From Myxococcota bacterium (GTDB taxonomy: Bacteria > Myxococcota_C > UBA6777): DNA of 21,880 nt. Numbering within the stretch: the first letter of the stretch is position 1; each line of letters opens with the position of its first letter. Positions 10,046 to 16,562 of this stretch are shown here, one piece after another. The notes under the pieces were generated by a model, which was given only the letters and a program-made list of their open reading frames with translations, was not told the origin of the DNA and did not search any database. The stretch spans positions 1 to 21,880 of the forward strand of contig CAUJFU010000287.1 of NCBI GenBank assembly GCA_963169055.1, given 5' to 3'. The position numbers and the translations under genes are program-made.

Positions 10046-10074
10046 TTGCTACGATCACCCAAAACCCATATCAC
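10046..10074 (+). promoter_or_regulatory. possible promoter of the 10088 gene
   Basis: TTGCTA (10046-10051) and TATCAC (10069-10074) are separated by 17 nt. A start near 10081 would leave only about 7 nt before the ATG at 10088, so the mRNA would be nearly leaderless. That fits the lack of a clear ribosome binding site, but the evidence is weak. Upstream, AGCCC-type repeats (about 10010-10045) can form an imperfect stem without a T-run. Confidence 0.3.
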
Positions 10075-10087
10075 GTAAGAACAAACC

Positions 10088-10588
10088 ATGGCGCAAGACC
10101 TTGAGATGACACGTGAAGATGGCGTCGTTGTGCTTGTCCGACGACGCGGTTGGGGCTGGGGGTTGGCTTGTTTGATCCTTGCAACGTTCTTCCTTTTTGT
10201 GGGGATGTTTTGTGTGATCACAGGCCAACACCTCCCTCGGATATCTTCTCTTGAAACGGCTGCGTGGTCGCTTTCGATGGGCGCAGTGCTTTTGCCAACG
10301 GGACTCGGACTCACCAAAAATGGCGAATGGTTCGCATTTTCGCCAAGCGGTGTGCGTGTCGATTTTTTTCGATTCCGTGCGATCCATTGGTTTCTTGAAT
10401 ACCCCAGCACCCGCACCCGAGCGATCAAAGTAGAAACACAATCCCCCCAAGGTCGGCGCTTTCGCGTCCTTCTAGAAGTCCAAGACCGCCCCCACATAAC
10501 GCTCGCCGAAGCCCTCACTTCCGAAGAAGCATGGCAACTCGCGAGTGCGCTCGCCGAACCCTCCATGTTGCCCGTCCACGAACGCTAA
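10088..10588 (+). CDS. small two-helix membrane protein, unknown function
   Basis: I do not recognise this 166-residue protein. A short basic N-terminus (RRRGWGWG near 18-25) leads into a membrane helix at about 24-45 (LACLILATFFLFVGMFCVI). A second hydrophobic segment lies at about 58-76 (WSLSMGAVLLPTGLGL). The remaining ~90 residues are soluble and beta-rich, with a GVRVDFF strand and an ALTSEEAWQLASALAE helix. This resembles small PH-like membrane proteins that carry a cytoplasmic domain after a helical hairpin, but the match is only by shape. ATG at 10088 with a poor ribosome binding site. It runs the same way as the FHA gene 108 nt upstream and converges on the next gene with a 17-nt gap. 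Confidence 0.7.
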   Translation: MAQDLEMTREDGVVVLVRRRGWGWGLACLILATFFLFVGMFCVITGQHLPRISSLETAAWSLSMGAVLLPTGLGLTKNGEWFAFSPSGVRVDFFRFRAIHWFLEYPSTRTRAIKVETQSPQGRRFRVLLEVQDRPHITLAEALTSEEAWQLASALAEPSMLPVHER

Positions 10589-10605
10589 GACGAACCCTCG
10601 AATCT

Positions 10606-11619
10606 TTAGTATTGTTGTGCTTTTGAAGGGACATGAAGACGGTGGGAAGGCGGTTTTTTGTTTCGCGGGCGACAAAGAACCTTTGGGCTAGAAAGGGATT
10701 GCCCGTTCACAAGCATCGCGGTGCGCGAGAGCTTTTGGTGCTTTTGGACGAAAGCATGAGTTTGAGAAAGAGAAGGCGGGCACAACGGAAGGATCGGCGC
10801 TTTGCTTGGCCCGAGATAGATCGGTTCAAAGTAAAAGGCTTGAGAGCCGAGTGTTCTGCGAGAAGATTGGGTTTTGGAAAGAAGCGAAGCGGTCGTATCT
10901 TTGGGCGTTTGTGCGGCTTCTTGTGTTGTTGAGGAACCCGAAGAGACAGCAAACAACACAAACAACAAGTGAGCGATCACAGAAAAAGACAACACAGGGG
11001 CTTGGAGTCCCATCTGACGTAAGCGATGAAATTGCAGCGGGGGGATCGGGACGAATTGGACAGAGAGATCCAATCCGTTGAGATCGAGATGAACACGAAC
11101 ACCGGGAGAAAGAGGGTAATAGCAGCACCCCGAACGGGCAAAGTAGTGCGCACGCCCCGCTTTGACCAACTCGCGCAAAGTGAAGGACTCCCCGTTGTGC
11201 TCGACCGTTCCGAGCATCTCGGTATGAAAGCCCAACATAAAGCCCTCCCCTCCGGGTTCGATCAAAGGAAACAAAGAACGTTGGGAGGGAAGAGGTAGAT
11301 CATCGAGAGAATAACAAAAGTCCGCACGAGGATCGTTGCCAAAGGTGATCCGCCTTGGCGTGCGGTAGTGGCAGATATCGATGATCCCTCCCCGCCACGA
11401 CACCACAAGCTCCAACATCATCTTTTGTGGTTCAGCGCTCATCTCGGAAGTAGCAAACCATGCGTCTACGTCGAAGCCTGAGGATGGATGGGTGGGAAAG
11501 GGCGATGGCTGTAGTGCCGATGGCTGTAGTGCCGATGGCTGTAGTGCCGATGGCTGTAGTGCCGATGACCGAGGGGTGGAGGGGATGTGTTCGTTGGAAA
11601 AGGAAGGTTTGGAACGCAT
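10606..11619 (-). CDS. AgmX-like N-terminal domain protein, single membrane helix
   Basis: This 337-residue protein has a disordered N-terminus (1-65) containing four SALQP units, then a beta-rich domain at about 67-195. That domain resembles the N-terminal half of myxobacterial AgmX/GltG/GltJ-type gliding and adventurous-motility proteins: LELVVSWRG, ITFGNDPRADFCYSLDDLP, and GFMLGFHTEMLGTVEHNGES, in that order. A membrane helix follows at about 208-226 (VLSFSVIAHLLFVLFAV). Family members usually continue into a periplasmic AgmX/PglI-type C-terminal domain; here only a ~110-residue Ser/Pro/Lys-rich tail remains. ATG at 11617-11619 with a GAGGG site 8 nt upstream. The family link is from remembered sequence pattern, so moderate. 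Confidence 0.7.
   Translation of the reverse strand: MRSKPSFSNEHIPSTPRSSALQPSALQPSALQPSALQPSPFPTHPSSGFDVDAWFATSEMSAEPQKMMLELVVSWRGGIIDICHYRTPRRITFGNDPRADFCYSLDDLPLPSQRSLFPLIEPGGEGFMLGFHTEMLGTVEHNGESFTLRELVKAGRAHYFARSGCCYYPLSPGVRVHLDLNGLDLSVQFVPIPPLQFHRLRQMGLQAPVLSFSVIAHLLFVLFAVSSGSSTTQEAAQTPKDTTASLLSKTQSSRRTLGSQAFYFEPIYLGPSKAPILPLCPPSLSQTHAFVQKHQKLSRTAMLVNGQSLSSPKVLCRPRNKKPPSHRLHVPSKAQQY
11504..11563. repeat. 15-bp tandem repeat, four identical copies
   Basis: GATGGCTGTAGTGCC is repeated four times without a mismatch (11504-11518, 11519-11533, 11534-11548, 11549-11563). It lies inside the coding sequence of the minus-strand gene and adds one SALQP unit per copy (protein residues 19-38). Because the unit is a multiple of three, copy-number change would keep the frame. 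Confidence 0.95.
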
Positions 11620-11654
11620 GATCGCGGCCCTCTTTTCGTGGCAAGCGCTAAAAA

Positions 11655-11724
11655 GTTTCAGCGGTTGTTGACCTTACGCGGGTTGGACAAACGCGGATGG
11701 AAAAAGTTCTCGCTCCGCTGAAAC
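11655..11724 (-). promoter_or_regulatory. inverted repeat with T-run in the leader of the 10606-11619 gene
   Basis: On the minus strand GTTTCAGCGG (11724-11715) and its exact reverse complement CCGCTGAAAC (11664-11655) are separated by 50 nt. The second arm is followed directly by TTTTTAGC. The arrangement lies 36 nt before the ATG at 11619 and resembles an attenuator-type terminator with a long loop, or two operator half-sites. I see no other feature in the 263-nt gap 11620-11882, and no confident promoter. Confidence 0.4.
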
Positions 11725-11882
11725 GATTCTTTTCAATCCCCAAGATTGTCACACTGCGCCCTCCCCTGTCAAGCACAGGATCGATCGCCAAGCACCTCAT
11801 ATCCAAAGAGAAAGCTCTCCGACATATTGGGCCGCAAGATGCCGTGTAAAGAAGAGAAAGCCCCCCCATCGACCGAAAAAGC

Positions 11883-14768
11883 TCAGCGAGACTTGTTTTT
11901 TCCGCCTTTGGCTTCTTTGTCCTTGCCGTCTTGGTCTTCGTCGGGTGCGTGTGGAGAAGGATACTGTTCGAGGAGTTTGTTGATCGTGGTCATCACCCGC
12001 GTCCCACCGAGGACTTCGGAAAGGATCGATCCCACATCTTTTCCTTGGAAAAGACTGATCAGGTTCATATTTTGGGCGACATCAGCGAGCATGATCTTGT
12101 CACCGAGACTGGTGATGGCTTCGACAAGCCCGGGCTGTACGGCTTGGTGCTGCGTGGCAACAGCAGCAGCCTTGGCTTCGAGCAATTTGATCTCCAAAGA
12201 ACGAAGGGCTTGCAGATGGGCGCGTTCTTCTTCGTGGAGGGTGGACTGAGCCTTGGCTTTGGTTTCTGCTTCGAGCAGTTGGACTTCGGCTGCGGCTTTT
12301 TGGGCGAACGCGTTTTGCTTGGTTTTGACTTCGAGGCTGTGGGTTTGTCGAAGCGCAAGAAGCTCTTCTTGGATCTTGCTGAGTTCTTCGCGCTGTTTGA
12401 TGGTTTGCAAGCTGAGGTGGTGTTCGAGTCCTTGGATGGTTTCTTTGAGTTCGAGATCGCGTTTTTTCTGAGCGTGATCGAGCGAAAGACGTTCTTTTTC
12501 AACGAGATCACGAAGCTGTGCGGAGCGGAGTTGTTCTTGGGCTTCGCGGTCTCCGATCTGAAGGGAGACCGATTGCCGCTGCATCTGGTACATCACTTCG
12601 GCGATCTTGTCGTCGAGAATCGAACTGGAAAGAACTTCGACTTCGTGGACGTGTACTCCACTTTCGGGGAAATAGCGTCCGGGACGGGCGCTCTCTGTGG
12701 GCTTTTCGCCAAGGATGGTGTCACGCAAAAGTTGCGGGATCTGCGGCCACAACTCCATCAACGAAAAGGCCCGAGAGCGGCTGCGCACCAAAGAGCGCAT
12801 ATGATCGACCAACACTTGCACATAGTTTTCGTGGGTGAACCAAAGATCCCGTGCTTCGGGGCGGAAGGTCACACTATAACTCACTTCGAGATCTAGCTTC
12901 ACAAAGTCTCGTGTCTCGATGCGGATCACATCGGAGATACGGTTCCCCGAAGTGCGCAAGAAACACGTCTTGAGCAGGCGCTCGTCGGTTTTGGGCCGTC
13001 CCATCGAAAGCGTGACACACACGAGCTTTTCTTCGTATCCCAAAAGCTCGACACAAGGGCCTTCGATCACACGTTGTCCATTTGCAGAAGTAGCGAGGGC
13101 AGCGTGGTTGTGGGGGACAGAGATCGAAAGCGCCCACGGCGTGACGATGGGCGTTGTCGTGCGCTTGTGCGGCTCATAATAAGCGATCCAAAGGTTCCAA
13201 TCTTCGGTGGGGATGGTGCGCGTGATGTGGACTTCTTTGCGTGGGTCGACAAGATACGATTGTTTTCCACGCACAAGTCGGGCTTCGCCTGTTTCCAGAT
13301 CGCGGACATAGATCCCGCTCTTTTGATCGATCCCAAGCGCTTCGATAAACACATTCTCGTGATTGTTTCCGATCATCGCCTCGCCGCTGTGGGGCGACAA
13401 CACTTCGATCTCGTTGAATGGAAAAAAGAATGTATTCACACCATAAAGCAGGATCTCATCGCCCGGTCGATAGACTTCCTTCTCTAGCTTGATTCCGTCG
13501 GGAAGATTTTTTTGGAGTTCGTCACGCGAGATCTCCGAGATCACACGCAACCACAACGCCCGATGCGGCAAAAGTTCATAAGCATCGTAGATGCGATTGC
13601 GCGATCCTTCGACCAAAAAAGTGTCGTAGGGTCCGGGGAAAACACGCGCAGGGCCGACCTTCACTTGTCGTTTTCCGTCCGCGTCAAGGATGATGCAAAA
13701 CTCTTTTTCGCCGAGTACCACAGCTTCTCGGATCAAGCGGGACTTCCGGGCTTCTTGTTCGAGTTGCTTGATCGCCATCGGCGAGGTGTTGATCGCTTGA
13801 ACAAGGTTATCATCCAAGCGCTCGGATTCATCGGCCTCATAGGACTGTTGTTGAATGGGAGGCGGAGAATTTGGCTTTTGTGCGCGTTGACGGGTTCGGA
13901 TGTTTTGATCGATCACGATCGTCTCTTCTTTTTTCCGACGCCCCCGCGCTTTTTTGAATTCTTCCTGAAGTTCTTCTTCGACAGACTCGGAAAGGCCGAG
14001 CTGTTGGATGATCTGATCGCGGTCATCTTGATCGCGGACTTGCTGCAAAAGCTGCGCAGCCAACTCTGCCGAGATCCGTGAACCACGCCCATCCACCGAG
14101 GTATCCGGCACGATATCCACCCCCGTCGGAGGGATATAAAACTGCGTATCCAAACCCCGCACAACAATCAATTGGCCGCGCACCATCCGCAAGTCCGAAG
14201 TTTCTGCTTCAGAGAGCAGTGGCGATCCTTCTTCGGGATGCAAGCGCCCCACATCTTCCGCGATCGCGGTTCGGATACCTGCGGACTTTGCGGTGATATC
14301 GTAGTACGGGGCCGTTTTGTCGACTTCGCCGTACACCTTGACCACAAGGTACTGGTTAGAGCCGAGCTCGTGGGCATCTCGGACTTCTGCACGCTGACCC
14401 GGCCACAGATGAAAGCTACACGGTCCCGGGATCATCGCTCGCGTACCGTTGCGCAACGGACGGGCTTCGTTGCGGCCTTGACGAAACTTCCCGTTCGGTC
14501 GGCCGTCATTCTCAAACAGCGGGTTGAACAAGACGCAGTATTGGTCATCACCGACCACGATCATTTTGCGTGGTCGGTTGGTGGGGTCTTCGCGAAAACC
14601 ACCCTCTCCATCGTCGCAAACCACACGATCAGCGGCGGTTGGTGACACCATCGTCGGCCCCACATGCAAGACCACTTCGCCCTTGTCGTCGTCTTGCACC
14701 CAAAGAAACTCGCGTTCGGTGACTGGAATCTTTTTGCTGCTTCGATCGGCCATGTCGTAATACCCCAT
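11883..14768 (-). CDS. major vault protein (MVP) homologue
   Basis: This 961-residue protein aligns by eye with eukaryotic MVP, which assembles the vault shell. N-terminal MVP-type repeats lie at about 14-50, 67-150 and 198-222. A charged linker (225-340) is followed by a clear repeat with VLGEKEFCIILDADGKRQVK (351-370) and GPARVFPGPYD. GIYVRDLETGEARLVRG (485-501) and VPHN (551-554) match human MVP positions. The shoulder is SPFH-like and contains TLSMGRPK (586-593) and VIRIETRDFVKLDLEVSYS (614-632). A coiled coil runs from about 730 to 872, then a cap-like segment (875-935) and a charged tail. Start ATG at 14766-14768 has GGAG 9 nt upstream; a GTG at 14792 lacks a site, and ATG 14753 is possible. 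Bacterial MVP homologues are reported from myxobacteria, Bacteroidota and cyanobacteria; their role is unknown. Confidence 0.92.
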   Translation of the reverse strand: MGYYDMADRSSKKIPVTEREFLWVQDDDKGEVVLHVGPTMVSPTAADRVVCDDGEGGFREDPTNRPRKMIVVGDDQYCVLFNPLFENDGRPNGKFRQGRNEARPLRNGTRAMIPGPCSFHLWPGQRAEVRDAHELGSNQYLVVKVYGEVDKTAPYYDITAKSAGIRTAIAEDVGRLHPEEGSPLLSEAETSDLRMVRGQLIVVRGLDTQFYIPPTGVDIVPDTSVDGRGSRISAELAAQLLQQVRDQDDRDQIIQQLGLSESVEEELQEEFKKARGRRKKEETIVIDQNIRTRQRAQKPNSPPPIQQQSYEADESERLDDNLVQAINTSPMAIKQLEQEARKSRLIREAVVLGEKEFCIILDADGKRQVKVGPARVFPGPYDTFLVEGSRNRIYDAYELLPHRALWLRVISEISRDELQKNLPDGIKLEKEVYRPGDEILLYGVNTFFFPFNEIEVLSPHSGEAMIGNNHENVFIEALGIDQKSGIYVRDLETGEARLVRGKQSYLVDPRKEVHITRTIPTEDWNLWIAYYEPHKRTTTPIVTPWALSISVPHNHAALATSANGQRVIEGPCVELLGYEEKLVCVTLSMGRPKTDERLLKTCFLRTSGNRISDVIRIETRDFVKLDLEVSYSVTFRPEARDLWFTHENYVQVLVDHMRSLVRSRSRAFSLMELWPQIPQLLRDTILGEKPTESARPGRYFPESGVHVHEVEVLSSSILDDKIAEVMYQMQRQSVSLQIGDREAQEQLRSAQLRDLVEKERLSLDHAQKKRDLELKETIQGLEHHLSLQTIKQREELSKIQEELLALRQTHSLEVKTKQNAFAQKAAAEVQLLEAETKAKAQSTLHEEERAHLQALRSLEIKLLEAKAAAVATQHQAVQPGLVEAITSLGDKIMLADVAQNMNLISLFQGKDVGSILSEVLGGTRVMTTINKLLEQYPSPHAPDEDQDGKDKEAKGGKNKSR

Positions 14769-15022
14769 ACTGTTTTGCTCCAAGCGTCGCACAGATCGAG
14801 ATGACGTTGGTGGTGGATTCGGATGTTCGGAGGCTTTGGCTTGTTTGTATTTTGTGTGACGTCTCCTTTGAGCCTTCGAGCTTTGCGCGCCTTTGAGGAG
14901 AGAGAAAGCGTTGACGGCAAAGTCCTTTCTTGAGAATGATCTTTTGGCGTGAAAGTGTTATGATGCACAACGTACCACAAGCGCCAGATCAATGGAACAT
15001 GGCACGAAAGGGTTTTGGTTGC
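14769..15022. other. divergent intergenic region, MVP homologue / TPR protein
   Basis: This 254-nt gap serves both the minus-strand MVP homologue and the plus-strand TPR gene. For the plus gene, TATGAT at 14959-14964 is a good -10, but the -35 17 nt upstream is poor; TTGACG (14911-14916) with AATGAT (14935-14940) is an alternative with an 18-nt spacer. For the minus gene I see no convincing promoter. CCTTTGAG occurs twice (near 14870 and 14891). Confidence 0.4.
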
Positions 15023-15778
15023 ATGGCCAAAAAAACAATACAAGACGGGATCGCACTTTTTAAAAAAGGGGATCTTGATGGGGCAACGAAGATCTTCCTT
15101 GGGCTGCTCGAACGAAATCAAGACGAAGCCTCCGCCCACCTGTGGATGGGAAATTGCCACGTCCTTGACAACAACCTCGACGCAGCGCGTGTCTCGTTTC
15201 GACGTGCCTTGTCCTGCGGCGACGAAGCCCAACGTAGCGAAGCGCTCCACCAACTCCGCTCGATCTCCTTCACTTCCTTATTGCAGCGATTGTTGTTGGA
15301 ACCCCCGTTGCGTTACCTGCTGATCGCGGCCTTGTTTTTCTATGGAACAAGCTACTTCCTGTTCCAATTCCCACGTCTGCAACGCGTTGCCGTCGCAGGG
15401 CAACTGCTCTCCGTCGGCGTGCTGCTGCCTTTGTTTTTCGTATGGGCATTGTTCATCATCACCTACTTTGTCACCCATATGGCCTTCCATCCGACGAAAC
15501 GAAGCATTGGGGTGCAGCTGTCGCGGGTGTTTATCGGGCTAGGGCTTTTGTCTCTGTTCCCTGCCGTCTTCTTTGCCTTGACCCAACGCACTTACCTTTG
15601 GATCGGACTCTCCGTCTTTTTTGGGCTTTTCGCTTTGTCTTTGTTGATCAGCCGTGTGCTACAATCCATCGGGCGAGGGCTTCTTGGAGAAGCAAGCCCT
15701 CTCTTGATGCTCTCTCTATTCGGTTCCCCTACCATGCAAGAAGTCCCCATACGCATCGAACATCCCCGCAAACATTGA
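15023..15778 (+). CDS. TPR protein with C-terminal membrane domain
   Basis: This 251-residue protein has two modules. The N-terminal ~80 residues form about two tetratricopeptide repeats (IALFKKGDLDGATKIFLGLL and SAHLWMGNCHVLDNNLDAAR are typical helices), suggesting protein-protein contact. The rest is a membrane domain with about four helices: YLLIAALFFYGTSYFLF, a long VLLPLFFVWALFIITYF stretch, VFIGLGLLSLFPAVFFAL and WIGLSVFFGLFALSLLI. The ATG at 15023 is chosen because AAAGGG lies 10 nt upstream and the TPR helix begins right after; an in-frame ATG at 14999 lacks a site. It is divergent from the MVP homologue, so co-regulation is possible. Function is unknown. It converges on the activase gene with an 18-nt gap. 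Confidence 0.8.
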   Translation: MAKKTIQDGIALFKKGDLDGATKIFLGLLERNQDEASAHLWMGNCHVLDNNLDAARVSFRRALSCGDEAQRSEALHQLRSISFTSLLQRLLLEPPLRYLLIAALFFYGTSYFLFQFPRLQRVAVAGQLLSVGVLLPLFFVWALFIITYFVTHMAFHPTKRSIGVQLSRVFIGLGLLSLFPAVFFALTQRTYLWIGLSVFFGLFALSLLISRVLQSIGRGLLGEASPLLMLSLFGSPTMQEVPIRIEHPRKH

Positions 15779-15796
15779 TCAACAAATCACTGCGCT

Positions 15797-16489
15797 CTAA
15801 GGTGTGCGCGACTTGTTTTGTTCGAGATGCCCTGTCGCTCGGGCCTGCTCGATTTGACGACGCCAACGCACGACTTCCTCACGCCACTCTTTTTTTGGAA
15901 AGCCAGTGATCCGCAATTCTTTGCCATCAAAGAACACTTCCACGCTGTTCTTTTGCTTCCAACAAGGGTCTTTGGGGTCGTAGCGATCGCTTAAAAAGTG
16001 AACCCGCTGGTTGGTTGATCCGATCCATCGGCGATCTTCGGTATGTAGCTCTTCTCGATAAGGTCCATCCACCAAGATATCCGTGTGCGCCAACAACCGC
16101 TCCGCATGGGGATCTTGGCGTGCGCGGATATCTTCGAGCGTGTAGCCCGAAAAGATCATCACCGAAAGACCACAAGCCTGCACAGCTTCTGCCAACAAGC
16201 CGAGTTGTTCGGCTTGTGCGAAGGGTTCTCCTCCAAGGCAAGAGATGCCTTCGATCAAATACTCCGACTGTGCCGAACGGATCATGTTCATCACATCGCC
16301 GACGGTGAGCAGTTGCTTTGGCAAAAATCCGAACATATCGGGGTTACAGCATCCCGCGCAACGGATAGCGCAGCCTTGCACCCACAAAGCAAAGCGCTGG
16401 CCGGGGCCTTCTGCCCCTGTTTTGGGAACCCAATGAGAAAGGTTGAGGTGTGTGGAAGAAGAAAAGGGCGGAGAGGTTTGAGGCGGCAT
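15797..16489 (-). CDS. radical-SAM 4Fe-4S activase-like protein (NrdG/PflA-type)
   Basis: This 230-residue protein has the radical-SAM signature CX3CX2C at Cys40, Cys44 and Cys47 within WVQGCAIRCAGCCNP, which would bind the 4Fe-4S cluster that cleaves S-adenosylmethionine. The GGEP motif follows (ISCLGGEPFAQAEQLGLL). Size and the WVQGC context match activating enzymes such as NrdG, which make a glycyl radical on a partner. No glycyl-radical enzyme lies in the window, so the substrate is unknown; stand-alone members of this 4Fe-4S single-cluster family are common. ATG at 16487-16489 has AGGG 8 nt upstream. It lies 73 nt after the MXAN_5187-like gene and may share its transcript. A weak stem (16519-16539) sits in the gap. 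Confidence 0.85.
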   Translation of the reverse strand: MPPQTSPPFSSSTHLNLSHWVPKTGAEGPGQRFALWVQGCAIRCAGCCNPDMFGFLPKQLLTVGDVMNMIRSAQSEYLIEGISCLGGEPFAQAEQLGLLAEAVQACGLSVMIFSGYTLEDIRARQDPHAERLLAHTDILVDGPYREELHTEDRRWIGSTNQRVHFLSDRYDPKDPCWKQKNSVEVFFDGKELRITGFPKKEWREEVVRWRRQIEQARATGHLEQNKSRTP

Positions 16490-16562
16490 ACAAGATCCCT
16501 ACACGAAGAGGAATCCAAAAGCCCGTCGATCGGCGGCTTGGAGCGAGATCGAAACAAATATC

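Noticed and set aside
11504-11563. CRISPR-like repeat
   Set aside because: The 15-bp units are directly adjacent, without spacers, and keep a reading frame; this is a coding tandem repeat.
11931-12896. A 321-codon plus-strand frame opposite the MVP coiled coil
   Set aside because: It is antisense to a confident domain; the Phe/Glu/Leu pattern is the complement of coiled-coil codons.
14769-14792. Longer MVP homologue starting at GTG 14792
   Set aside because: No ribosome binding site precedes it, whereas the ATG at 14768 has GGAG at a good distance.
16519-16539. Terminator-like stem before the radical-SAM gene
   Set aside because: The stem has a 2-nt bulge and only two further T residues after it on the minus strand, so it is too weak to call.
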